DNA of 63,307 nucleotides. It comes from JAABRU01 sp050180235 (GTDB taxonomy: Bacteria > Desulfobacterota > Desulfobacteria > Desulfobacterales > Desulfococcaceae). How positions within the stretch are numbered: position 1 is the stretch's first letter; each line of letters starts with the position of its first letter. The translations under genes and the position numbers were made by a program. The DNA lies in contig JBFXEJ010000021.1 in the NCBI GenBank assembly GCA_050180235.1, forward strand, positions 1 to 63,307, written 5' to 3'. This document shows positions 32,094-40,824 of this stretch, piece after piece. A model generated the notes under the pieces. The model saw nothing but the letters and a program-made list of their open reading frames with translations. It searched no databases and was not told the origin of the DNA.

Positions 32094-35000
32094 TTATATC
32101 CACTCTTTTGTCATTTCATCAATTTTGTGCATCTGTTCAATGGAAAATGCAAGAACTCTGATGATATTTTTCAGGTTTCTGACTTCTGCGAGTGTAAGTA
32201 TTCGTTTTTTCCTGTCTTTCAGATATTTTGCCAGAACCTGATACCCCCCGATCTGAAACTGCCATACATTTTCCGGCACGTTGTCAAAATACTGATCCGC
32301 ATTGATATGCACGCGTTCATATTCAGTGTTTTTTCTGTATTCAGGTTTGACAACCCTGTGATCGCCTTTGCCTTTGTATTCTCCAATGGAATATTCCGGA
32401 ACAGTGTTAAGCAGATGGGCCTGTATCAAATCCCATCCGAGTGCGGAGAGTTTTTCAAATATTTTAATGTCATTGACAAATGGAATGCGGGGAAAGTCTG
32501 TTTTCAGGAATTCGGCATATTTTCTGCGGTAACCTGGGCTGTAAAGAACTGCATAAATATAGCCCAGAATATTTTCTGGGGCGTATTGTTTCTGATGGAG
32601 ATCATCAATAAACTGACGGAAATTTTTGGTAAAATTTTCTGTTTTGACAAAAACTCCATTTTTTGCAAAGATGTCAGTGGAATTTTCATAAAGATAAAGT
32701 GGAATGCAGGCGTTATTTCCTCTTCTGAATAAATTGTAATCTTCAATGCCATTGCCACAAAAAATGAGATTCCAATCTGATTCTCCAATGGCTTGCCCTT
32801 GTCTACCTATAAAAATAGCATAATTGGGATGCAGTAAATGCCCCATAATTTCTTTACGGGGCCTACTGTGAAATCCCCTTATTTTGCCAGTATAATATGT
32901 ATGGCGTTTATCAAATGGGCGATATAAGTACTCAATGACTTTATTGTTATCAAAATTTGTTTCCAATAAATCCTTTTGCGCCAATTCGATTTTCCAATCT
33001 TTGGCATCCTCGCCTATCGCAAATATTTTTCGGGCTTCTTCACATTCCAATTTGGCAAATTTTTTAATCGTGGTCAGAACTTCTTCTTTGCTATAATGAA
33101 TCGTCAAAGTGTCTCGGCTTGTAGCAACCCCAACTCCTGTTTTATTAAAAATTTCAGTAATAATTTGTCCATTTTCATAGTGTTTTCGTAATGTTTCATC
33201 CCGATATTGAAACAGGTAACATGGTGAATTCGGTTTCAGTTCAGATTTTTTGACAGAGTTCAGATCTTTTTCCAGACATAATCTGTATTTATTCTCCCGT
33301 GTTCCCCAAAAATCCGCATGATACACCTTTTTTTCCAAACCCGGCTTTTTCACCATAATGGAAATGGCTACGCCCTGCTCAATGTCAAACACATTTTCAT
33401 CTTTTCCGCGCTGGGGCGTTTTCTCCTTTTTTTTGGCATTTCCATGCAGATCAATGAAATACAGTTGATGGAATGTGTTCATCAGGCTCTGCCGCATTCC
33501 GCGAAAGGTGGGATTATCCAGAAAAGAATGATTGGTGATAATGGCAACAATCCCTTCTGTTACCTGCTCCATTTTGTCCTGTGCAAAGCGGATGAATTTC
33601 ACATAATCATCCTGCAATCCTTTTGGATTTCTTTCATCCAGTTTTTTGCCGTCAACCATATAATAATCTTTGATTTTTGCACTTATCCATTCGCCTTTGT
33701 TTTTGGATTCGTAAGAATAGGGCGGATTGCCCATAATCACCAGAACCGGCTGATCTTTGATGATTTGCGCCTGTTTTGTTTCTTCGCTCAATGCCGGAAG
33801 CAGGGGAATGCTGATCTGCCTGTCCGCAGGTTCAAGGGTATTGGTCAGAAATATCTGCAATCTTTCATTTTCATTCAAATCATATCCATGATCTTTGAGA
33901 AACTGGGACAGTTTGAGATGGGCAATGGTATAAGGCGCGATCAGATATTCAAAACCGTAAAGATTTTTCAGGATATGATCACGGATAATCAGTTCTTTTT
34001 CTCCGGCATCCGGATAATCTTTGAAAATCTGCCGAATCACTTCCAGCAGAAAGGTGCCGGTTCCTGCGGCAAAATCCAGAACAGTGACTTTTTCATGATT
34101 TGCCAATCCTTCGGGAAGATGAAAAACCTCTTTCAGAAGGCCGTTGACAGAACGCACAATAAAATTGACAACCTGTGGCGGTGTATAATACACGCCTTTG
34201 GATTTACGGAGTTTTTTGTCATACTCTGCCAGAAAATCCTCGTAAAAATAAATATACGGGTCTTTTGCCGCATAAGGATCTTCCTGCTCACTGAATGTCT
34301 GTGCAAAGGAAAGTGCGGCTTTGATTTCCCGGAAATTCATGGTGTTGAAAATACTCAGCACTTCCTCAGCCACCCAGCGGATGTCTGCGTATTCCTTACG
34401 GTTCAGAACTTTCAGAAATTCAGCCAGTTCCCGGATCAGTTCAAAATTGGTGGGGATAAAATCTTCCGCGTTTGACAGCGTGACTGTATGCGCATCTGCA
34501 TTGAGTTTTGCCAGAAACAGGCCGTAAATCAGGTTTTGTGAAAACGCGTCCGCAAATTCCCCAAGACTAAGTTCTTTGAACACATATTTCTGAAATGTCT
34601 GCCAAAGTCCGTACAGCCTGCCTTTGGCATCCTCTTTTTCCTGACGCTCCAGTTCCCCGCTCAGAAAGTCTTTGAGCATTTTTCCCCGGACTGCCAAAGC
34701 TGCGGCCAGGACTTTGGGTTTTCCAATGCCTTCAGGCGCAGATGAGAAAAAGCCTTTGATCAGATCATTGACGGATTTTATGTTTTGGGGATCAGGTTTT
34801 GCTTTTTTGTCTTCAATATCCGAAAGATAACCTAATGTTTTCCGCTGAATTCCGTCTTTGCTGAGCCAAATCCATTCCAGATAATTGGTGATCAGAATAT
34901 TGTCAGAGAGCATCCGGTATTTTCTGATCTGCTCAGATTTGAGAATTTTATCAAGGTCTTCACCAATTTTTTTGTTCTCAATGTATCCGGCAATATTGCC

Positions 35001-35195
35001 CAGTCTGGTGATTTTGAAATCCGGCGCGCCGAATTTCCCCTCTTTTTTGCCTTCGTGCAGTATGCTGATATTGCAGTCAACCGCATTGGCAACCGCAGAC
35101 AGCAGGGTTTTGAGTTCCGGACGCAGGGAATGCTCGGTAATCTCAGACAGATTTGCAGACTGCAATGCTTTAAAATATGAAGAAAAGTTTTCCAT
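32094..35195 (-). CDS. Single-polypeptide restriction-modification enzyme (nuclease plus N6-adenine methyltransferase, type IIG/ISP-like)
   Basis: 1033 residues. An N-terminal PD-(D/E)XK-type nuclease motif (GAPDFKI ... GYIENKK, about residues 55-77) is followed by a helical connector, then a gamma-class N6-adenine methyltransferase with motif I VLDFAAGTGTFL (about 371-382) and motif IV GNPPYSY (about 487-493). The C-terminal about 350 residues are the likely target-recognition region. Length and order fit type IIG-like enzymes that cut and methylate with one chain; there is no helicase domain, unlike full type ISP enzymes. A repeat B element starts 19 bp upstream of the ATG and a family A copy lies just past the stop. 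Confidence 0.87.
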   Translation of the reverse strand: MENFSSYFKALQSANLSEITEHSLRPELKTLLSAVANAVDCNISILHEGKKEGKFGAPDFKITRLGNIAGYIENKKIGEDLDKILKSEQIRKYRMLSDNILITNYLEWIWLSKDGIQRKTLGYLSDIEDKKAKPDPQNIKSVNDLIKGFFSSAPEGIGKPKVLAAALAVRGKMLKDFLSGELERQEKEDAKGRLYGLWQTFQKYVFKELSLGEFADAFSQNLIYGLFLAKLNADAHTVTLSNAEDFIPTNFELIRELAEFLKVLNRKEYADIRWVAEEVLSIFNTMNFREIKAALSFAQTFSEQEDPYAAKDPYIYFYEDFLAEYDKKLRKSKGVYYTPPQVVNFIVRSVNGLLKEVFHLPEGLANHEKVTVLDFAAGTGTFLLEVIRQIFKDYPDAGEKELIIRDHILKNLYGFEYLIAPYTIAHLKLSQFLKDHGYDLNENERLQIFLTNTLEPADRQISIPLLPALSEETKQAQIIKDQPVLVIMGNPPYSYESKNKGEWISAKIKDYYMVDGKKLDERNPKGLQDDYVKFIRFAQDKMEQVTEGIVAIITNHSFLDNPTFRGMRQSLMNTFHQLYFIDLHGNAKKKEKTPQRGKDENVFDIEQGVAISIMVKKPGLEKKVYHADFWGTRENKYRLCLEKDLNSVKKSELKPNSPCYLFQYRDETLRKHYENGQIITEIFNKTGVGVATSRDTLTIHYSKEEVLTTIKKFAKLECEEARKIFAIGEDAKDWKIELAQKDLLETNFDNNKVIEYLYRPFDKRHTYYTGKIRGFHSRPRKEIMGHLLHPNYAIFIGRQGQAIGESDWNLIFCGNGIEDYNLFRRGNNACIPLYLYENSTDIFAKNGVFVKTENFTKNFRQFIDDLHQKQYAPENILGYIYAVLYSPGYRRKYAEFLKTDFPRIPFVNDIKIFEKLSALGWDLIQAHLLNTVPEYSIGEYKGKGDHRVVKPEYRKNTEYERVHINADQYFDNVPENVWQFQIGGYQVLAKYLKDRKKRILTLAEVRNLKNIIRVLAFSIEQMHKIDEMTKEWI

Positions 35196-35214
35196 GAATG
35201 CCTGTATAAAGGTG

Positions 35215-35553
35215 ATACCAATTCGCCATTGGTTTTATACCAATTCGCCATTGAATTTATATAAATCTTTAACTCTGACTCGTTCCCACGCTTTGCGTGG
35301 GAATGCAGACGGGACGTTTCACGTCCCGTTTGCTGTGCTGTTTTCCGGTCACGGGACGCAGAGCGTCCGGAAGGCATTCCCACGCAGAGCGCGGGAACGA
35401 GTTATTATAAGCATACTTTCAATGGAGAATCGGTATTATACAATGCGGAATGCAAATCCGGAGGAGTGCAAAAATTAAGCAAAGCGGTTTTTTGCACACG
35501 CTCAACCGCAGAAAAACTGATAATATTGTATTAAATCAATGGCGAATTGGTAT
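35215..35553. repeat. Nested family B elements upstream of the restriction-modification gene
   Basis: Two left ends in tandem (ATACCAATTCGCCATTGGTT at 35215, ATACCAATTCGCCATTGAAT at 35237) match two right ends (TCAATGGAGAATCGGTAT ending 35437; ATCAATGGCGAATTGGTAT ending 35553), so one element sits inside another. The inner one holds a CGTTCCCACGC...GCGTGGGAATGC palindrome plus its inverted repeat. The outer right part has the GGAGTGCAAAAATTAAGC segment. 35554-35729 contains only a small GGAGTGCA/TGCACTCC hairpin. Confidence 0.75.
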
Positions 35554-35729
35554 GAGACTTTGTGCCGTCAGGACATTTTCAGAACTGCGGCTCACTGAAG
35601 CTCTCTTTGCTGAAAATTTTTTCAGATTTTATATTATCAGCAGATCGGAAAATTTTCCCCAGACCGTTTTCAGAGCGGTTCCCGGAGTGCAAAAACTGCA
35701 TTTCTGCACTCCTCCGAAAAGTTTTCGAT

Positions 35730-37067
35730 CTACTGATTATGCAGCATGGAATGAATTTTCCGGATGTATTCACCGGATTCACAGCCCATAAGGTTTGCGG
35801 TCTCAAATTCGGCCAGTGCCTCGTCCAGAAGATTGCGCCGGGCATAAATTTGTCCCAGACGCTGGCGGAACAGGCCGTTTTCCGGTGCAATTTCAACACT
35901 GTGACGGCAGAAGCTCAGCGCAATGTCCGGATTTTCACCCCGGAGATCATAAAGCCAGCCCAGAGCAGAAAGGGATATGGCATCATCAGGTTTCAGGCGT
36001 ATGGCCTGCCGGTATGCGGCAACGGCCTCATCCGTCTGATCCAGCACAGCACAGCATTTTCCCAGATAGCGCCAGGCTGCGCCTGATTCAGGCCGGATTT
36101 CAAGAGCTTTTTGAAAAAAGGATTTGCTTTTTTCTGCGTCTCCCCTGTCCAGGCAGAGTTTGCCAAGCTGAAACAGGGTTTCAAACACATCCGGTGCAAG
36201 GGCAAGCGCTCTGAGAAAATTTTCCATTGCCAGATTTTTTTCACCTGACAGGCGATGGACAAGTCCGATATTGTATACCGGCATGGGTTCGTCCGGGAGC
36301 AGTCGCGCTGCTGTGCGGAATTCCTCCAGGGCTGAAGGATATGCCCCAAGCACACTGTAACACACACCAAGACTGTTATGGATATTTCCGTCAGAGGGAT
36401 TGAGCAGCATTGCGGTCTTAAATTCCTCAATGGCCCCTTTCACATTTCCCTGCTGATACAGTCTGTCCGCACTCATATTCAGAGTGACCGCGTCAAAAAG
36501 GGCTGTACTGTCCGGGCCGGAAAACATGGCCTGTTCCAGAGCCTTGCGTGCATTCTGTATGGATTCCATGCGGGAAAAGCGGGCAAAAGGATATTCGGCA
36601 ATGCCGGCTGTCAGGCTTTCCTGTCTGATTTTTCCAGGATATCTGCGTATCTTTTCTGCACACGCAATACAGACAGACGCATTCCCGTCAGGAAAAAAGC
36701 AGCCGAACATGTCCCGTTCAATCAGTCCCCACATACCTTTTGCCGGACTGCACACTGCATCAATGGAATCGGCTGTATCGAGCAGCACCCGGATCGCGTA
36801 TTCCCTGCCGGAAATTTTTTCCACTCCGCTGAAATCATCCACCCGGATCAGCAGGATTCCGAACCCCAGAAAGGCATCCAGATGCATAATGGCATCATCA
36901 ATAAAATCCTTTCCCATCCGCATACGGGGAAATCGTGCAGACAGTTCTTTAAGTCCGATTGCCGGACGGCCTTTGTCTTTTTCCGGGGGCAGAGCATTGC
37001 TTCTGTGCAGCAGAAAGTCCCGTGTGGAGATCCGGCTGCCGTATGGGACATGTGTTTTCCGCCTCAT
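35730..37067 (-). CDS. Degenerate GGDEF-like domain with C-terminal TPR repeats
   Basis: 445 residues. The N-terminal about 190 residues follow the diguanylate cyclase fold (GFGILLIRVDDFSGVEK, then ERDMFGCFFP where an active enzyme has GGDEF), so catalysis is unlikely. Residues about 195-440 form six to seven TPR motifs (for example SALGWLYDLRGENPDIALSF). It probably acts as a scaffold or sensor. Its ATG overlaps the end of selA by 4 bp, so the two are translationally coupled, an unexpected partner for selenocysteine synthesis. Confidence 0.8.
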   Translation of the reverse strand: MRRKTHVPYGSRISTRDFLLHRSNALPPEKDKGRPAIGLKELSARFPRMRMGKDFIDDAIMHLDAFLGFGILLIRVDDFSGVEKISGREYAIRVLLDTADSIDAVCSPAKGMWGLIERDMFGCFFPDGNASVCIACAEKIRRYPGKIRQESLTAGIAEYPFARFSRMESIQNARKALEQAMFSGPDSTALFDAVTLNMSADRLYQQGNVKGAIEEFKTAMLLNPSDGNIHNSLGVCYSVLGAYPSALEEFRTAARLLPDEPMPVYNIGLVHRLSGEKNLAMENFLRALALAPDVFETLFQLGKLCLDRGDAEKSKSFFQKALEIRPESGAAWRYLGKCCAVLDQTDEAVAAYRQAIRLKPDDAISLSALGWLYDLRGENPDIALSFCRHSVEIAPENGLFRQRLGQIYARRNLLDEALAEFETANLMGCESGEYIRKIHSMLHNQ

Positions 37068-38488
37068 ATTTTTTTTCTTTCCGAAATTCCGCTCAGCGCG
37101 CCCACAATCTCTGCAATATCCCCGGAAGCCACAGTTCTCATGTCCATGATGAAAAAATCATCCTCAATCCGTCCGATGATGGGGGGCTGATGTTTCCGCA
37201 TACGGTATTCAAGAGCATTTACAGACATGCCGTCCATGCGCACGCGCACACCTTTGGAAGGGATTTCCAGAAGCGGAAGCGAGCCGCCGCCCGGACGTGA
37301 GCGCAAATCCGTAACTTCGGCAAGCAGATCAGGGAGATGCAGAGCCTGCAGTTTTTCAGCCAACTGTTCTGCTTTTTCTGCAATGTCTGCAAGTGAATCC
37401 GTTATCAGGCGCAGGGTGGGAATGGCCCGAACCGCTTTTTCCGGATCACGGTACAGGCGGAGTGTGGCTTCCAGCGCGGCAAGGGTCATTTTGTCAATGC
37501 GCAAAGCGCGGGTGAGGGGATTTTTCCGGATTTGGGCGATAAATTCCTTTTTTCCCGCGATCAGTCCGGCCTGGGGGCCGCCCAGAAGTTTGTCTCCGCT
37601 GAAGGTGACAATGGATGCGCCTGCCTTTACGGATTCCTGCACAGTTGGTTCTTTGTGCAGACCATAGCGGGAAAAATCCGTAAATGTGCCGCTGCCCAAA
37701 TCCTCCATCAGGGGAATCCCGCGATCTGCTGCCAGTTTTGCCAGGTCCGCAAGCCCGACCGCGGCAGTGAAACCCACAATGCTGTAGTTGCTCATATGCA
37801 CCTTGAGCAGCAGACCCGTATTTGGCCCAATGGCATTCTCATAATCCCGCATATGGGTGCGGTTGGTGGTTCCCACCTCTTTGAGGATAGCCCCGCTTTT
37901 GGCCATTACATCCGGAATCCGGAAAGAACCGCCGATTTCCACAAGTTCCCCGCGGGAGACAATTACCTCTTTTCCCCGTGCAAGGGTTTCCAGGCAGAGC
38001 AGCACTGCGCCCGCGTTGTTGTTCACGGCCATAGCGGCTTCGGCTCCCGTAAGTTCGCAGAGCAGAGGTTCCACACAACTGTAACGTATGCCGCGTTCCC
38101 CTTTTTCCAGATCAAATTCCAGATTGGAATACTGTCCGGAAATCCGAATCACATTTTCAATGACCTCATCCGCGAGCAGGGATCTGCCCAGATTGGTGTG
38201 CATCACCACACCGCTAGCGTTGATCAGAGGACGGAGATGATAGCGCATATTTTCTGCAACACGGATTTTCACCAGATCCAGAATCGCGGGATCAGACAGA
38301 TCCTTTTCCCCGGTTTCCTGTCCGCTGCGGATATTTGAGCGCATATTTCCGATTACCTCACGGATGCCGGTCATCAGAACCATACGCGGGATATCCTTAA
38401 AAAAAATATCATTTTTACTGATTTCCAGTATATGATCAACGCCGGGAAGCATTCGCAGAAGATTCCGCTGTTTTTCGCTGATTTCCAA
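37064..38488 (-). CDS. selA: L-seryl-tRNA(Sec) selenium transferase
   Basis: 474 residues from TTG 38488, which has GGAG eight bases upstream and gives the usual SelA length; an upstream ATG at 38608 would add 40 residues without family character. PLP-dependent enzyme converting seryl-tRNA(Sec) to selenocysteinyl-tRNA(Sec) with selenophosphate. The PLP lysine is in TFSGDKLLGGPQAGLI; NASGVVMHTNLGRSLL near the N-terminus and the HMSNYSIVGFT segment are typical. selB, selD and tRNA(Sec) are not in the window. The downstream TPR gene overlaps by 4 bp. Confidence 0.95.
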   Translation of the reverse strand: MEISEKQRNLLRMLPGVDHILEISKNDIFFKDIPRMVLMTGIREVIGNMRSNIRSGQETGEKDLSDPAILDLVKIRVAENMRYHLRPLINASGVVMHTNLGRSLLADEVIENVIRISGQYSNLEFDLEKGERGIRYSCVEPLLCELTGAEAAMAVNNNAGAVLLCLETLARGKEVIVSRGELVEIGGSFRIPDVMAKSGAILKEVGTTNRTHMRDYENAIGPNTGLLLKVHMSNYSIVGFTAAVGLADLAKLAADRGIPLMEDLGSGTFTDFSRYGLHKEPTVQESVKAGASIVTFSGDKLLGGPQAGLIAGKKEFIAQIRKNPLTRALRIDKMTLAALEATLRLYRDPEKAVRAIPTLRLITDSLADIAEKAEQLAEKLQALHLPDLLAEVTDLRSRPGGGSLPLLEIPSKGVRVRMDGMSVNALEYRMRKHQPPIIGRIEDDFFIMDMRTVASGDIAEIVGALSGISERKKI

Positions 38489-38723
38489 GTGTGTATCTCC
38501 GGTTTGAGAATTTTTGATTCTTTCTCCTATACCATTTCCGCGCGGTTTTCCACAACAGATTTTGTATTTTTGAAAAATAAGGGGAGTCTCAGGAATGCTT
38601 TTTGGCATCTTTTTCGAAAGGAAGGCAAAGTTGTCGGAAAAAACGGTGGAAGTATGGCAAACTCAGGGACTGCCCGTGCAGTATAAGCAGGGAAACGAAA
38701 ATTTTCGGGTACAGCGTTTTCAG

Positions 38724-38757
38724 AAAAACCGGATTTTTCCGAAAAATCCGGTTTTTT
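38724..38757 (-). terminator. Bidirectional-type intrinsic terminator
   Basis: AAAAACCGGATTTTT (38724-38738), CCG loop, then the reverse complement (38742-38756), flanked by A's and T's on the two sides. A 15-bp stem with T-run on either strand; it can end leftward transcription from the gene at 39047-39382. Confidence 0.65.
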
Positions 38758-38785
38758 GAATACCAGAAAACTTTCGTTTGAGTAG

Positions 38786-38927
38786 TTAGGAGATTTCCAT
38801 GAAAAAATGTACCATCATTGCAGGGTGGGCACGGCTTTTTGTGCCCACCGTTTCAGCAGGACGGCGGGCACAAAAAGCCGTGCCCGCCCTGCGAAAAACG
38901 GTATAATCATTAATGGAAATCACCTTA
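38786..38927 (-). repeat. Dispersed repeat family A, copy 3, 142 bp
   Basis: TTAGGAGATTTCCATGAAAA start and ATGGAAATCACCTTA end, with the GGGTGGGCACGG/CCGTGCCCGCCC palindrome in between. Same orientation as the 29.4-kb copy. Confidence 0.88.
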
Positions 38928-38979
38928 TGAAAAAATTTGGAATTGCGTATATAGTTTTTAAGATAAAGGTTGTTGACTG

Positions 38980-39045
38980 AAAACCCTAAGGATTTTGGAA
39001 ACCCTTAGGGTTTTTCGGACAAACATTTTCTGAAAATCTTCTATA
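38980..39045. repeat. Dispersed palindrome family C, copy 2, with conserved flank
   Basis: AAACCCTAAGGATTTTGG and AACCCTTAGGGTTTT form an imperfect palindrome (38980-39014). The adjoining 39015-39045, read in reverse (CTATAGAAGATTTTCAGAAA then ATGTTTGTCC), matches the flank of the 20.0-kb copy. The element abuts the stop codon of the next gene. Confidence 0.7.
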
Positions 39046-39046
39046 G

Positions 39047-39382
39047 TCAGGCAAAATTCAGGATCATACTGTCATCAGGTTTGTAGGTCTGAAAGGTCTG
39101 ACTGCTTTCCCTGGCAACATAGCCGGGTACTGCAATGCCTGAGGCAAACTGTGCATAATCTGCAAAGGTTCTGCCGTCAATCATTACTTTGAGCCCCGGC
39201 AAGGGTTCTTTCAGAGGAACCACAGCATTGGCCTGGCCAAATTTGTCTCTTATATCGGAATATCCCAGATTTTCCGCCTGTTTTCCGATATTGACTTCCG
39301 TGTAAAACCTGGAAGTGCCCGAAATTTTGTCCCGGAAATCCTCAGCGATTTTTTTCAGTACTGTATCCAGATGCGTGCGCAT
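39047..39382 (-). CDS. Hypothetical small protein
   Basis: 111 residues, no signal peptide or membrane helix, start preceded by a GGGAGG-type site. The N-terminal half is helical and charged (LDTVLKKIAEDFRDK); the middle has a PLPGLKVMIDGRTFAD segment. I do not recognise a family. It stands alone between a family C repeat and an AT-rich stretch before surE. Codon use resembles neighbouring host genes. Confidence 0.6.
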   Translation of the reverse strand: MRTHLDTVLKKIAEDFRDKISGTSRFYTEVNIGKQAENLGYSDIRDKFGQANAVVPLKEPLPGLKVMIDGRTFADYAQFASGIAVPGYVARESSQTFQTYKPDDSMILNFA

Positions 39383-39522
39383 AATTCCCTCCCTGTTTTC
39401 ATTTCAGTATCAGAAAACTGCATATCTTCCATCCTCATATACTGTTCATAGGGGAAAAAATAAGAACATTTGTCAGGGAATCAATACTGGGATAAAAATG
39501 GGTTTTCAAGGGGCAAAAACCA

Positions 39523-40299
39523 TCATTTTTGGAAAATTTTTCCCACAGATGACCAGTTTTTCATTTCTTCCAGCAGTCCGTAATCTGTCATATCGCAGCG
39601 GATCGGGGTAATGGAAATATAATTGAGGGAAAGAGCATCCTCATCCACATCCGGGTTCTGTCCGTATGTCCGTTTATCAGCGCCCAGCCAGTGATAGATA
39701 CGGTTCCGGGGATCTGTCCGTTTTTCATAATATTCCTCAGACAGCCTGCAAATACCCTGCCGGCTGATGCGCACCCCTGCAATCTGTTTCATGGGCATAT
39801 CAGGCATATTCACATTCAGGGCAGTGCCAAAGGGAAGCCCTTTTTCCATCACATCGCAGGCCAGTTCTGCGGCAAAACGCGCGGCCTCATCATAATGGCG
39901 GATCTCAAAACCCTGCACAGAGACGGCTATGGCCGGAATTCCGTACAGAGCAGCTTCCCTTGCTGCGGCCACTGTTCCGGAATAATTGAGACTGACGCCC
40001 ACATTGGCTCCGGGATTGATGCCGGACAGCACCAGATCCGGTTTTCTGTCCATGAATTCCAGAATTCCCAGTTTGATGCAGTCTGCGGGTTTTCCGTTCA
40101 CCGCAATTCCATGCCATCCGTTTACAGAAATCTTATCAGCGCGCAGGGGTTCCAGCATGGTGATGCCGTGGCTGACAGCGCTCCTCTCCCGATCAGGTGC
40201 AACCACTGTCACCGAATGCCCAGGAGAAAATTCCCTGTACAAAGCCCATAAACCGGGCGCATAAATACCGTCATCGTTTGTCAGCAAAATCTTCATCAT
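39523..40299 (-). CDS. surE: 5'/3'-nucleotidase SurE
   Basis: About 258 residues from the ATG pair at 40299/40296 with AGGA upstream. Metal-dependent phosphatase acting on nucleoside monophosphates. MKILLTNDDGIYAPG carries the catalytic Asp pair (DD), and SGINPGANVGVSLNYSGTVAAA gives the metal-binding Asn/Ser residues. The C-terminal TPIRCDMTDYGLLE is typical. The frame is open a further 42 codons upstream, but that extension is translated family A repeat and should not be included. pcm/rpoS, frequent neighbours, are absent. Confidence 0.94.
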   Translation of the reverse strand: MMKILLTNDDGIYAPGLWALYREFSPGHSVTVVAPDRERSAVSHGITMLEPLRADKISVNGWHGIAVNGKPADCIKLGILEFMDRKPDLVLSGINPGANVGVSLNYSGTVAAAREAALYGIPAIAVSVQGFEIRHYDEAARFAAELACDVMEKGLPFGTALNVNMPDMPMKQIAGVRISRQGICRLSEEYYEKRTDPRNRIYHWLGADKRTYGQNPDVDEDALSLNYISITPIRCDMTDYGLLEEMKNWSSVGKIFQK

Positions 40300-40316
40300 T
40301 ACATTCCTGTGACATC

Positions 40317-40457
40317 TTAGGTGATTTCCATTAATGATTATACCGTTTTTCGCAGGGCGGGCACGGCTTTTTGTGCCCGCCGTCCTGCTGAAACGGCGGG
40401 CACAAAAAGCCGTGCCCACCTGCAATGATGGTACATTTTTTCATGGAAATCGCCTTA
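40317..40457 (+). repeat. Dispersed repeat family A, copy 4
   Basis: TTAGGTGATTTCCATTAATG to ATGGAAATCGCCTTA; 141 bp; palindromic core intact. Its right terminal TTA is shared with the left end of a family E copy. It begins 18 bp upstream of the surE start, so the surE promoter probably lies in or beyond it. Confidence 0.88.
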
Positions 40458-40562
40458 GGTGATTTATGAAAATAAATATCCCGGTTCAGTTGACAGGCAA
40501 AAGGCAAAAGCTGGAAGCTTTTGATACTTTGGCGGTATATTCTTTTCCGGAAAGCACCCTAA
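40455..40562 (+). repeat. Dispersed repeat family E, copy 2 (108 bp)
   Basis: TTAGGTGATTTATGAAAATA start, GGAAAGCACCCTAA end. Same length and orientation as the 29.25-kb copy, shares its first TTA with the adjoining family A copy. The following 40563-40824 shows no gene. Confidence 0.8.
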
Positions 40563-40824
40563 ATATTAAAAGTCCCTGTCAGTCAAAACAAAAAAACCGA
40601 ATCACCCTGATTCAGGCAACCCGGCTGTATTTTCTGTAAGCCCTGAAGATTTCCGTCCCAGCCCTGCAAGCGGTTTGATTTTATCTGTTATATTACTGAG
40701 TTCAATAACATCATAAAATTGTTAAGTCAAGAAAAAAATATTGCGTATAACTTCCAAATGGGGTAAGTCATCCATACACAGGAAAAGACAGAAAACTGTT
40801 CCGGACAGAGAACAAGGAGGAAAT

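Noticed and set aside
33318..34475. 385-aa plus-strand ORF opposite the restriction-modification gene
   Set aside because: Antisense shadow; the minus-strand frame contains the methyltransferase and nuclease motifs.
32094..35195. Full type ISP enzyme with helicase
   Set aside because: No helicase motifs and only 1033 residues; a type IIG-like nuclease-methyltransferase fits better.
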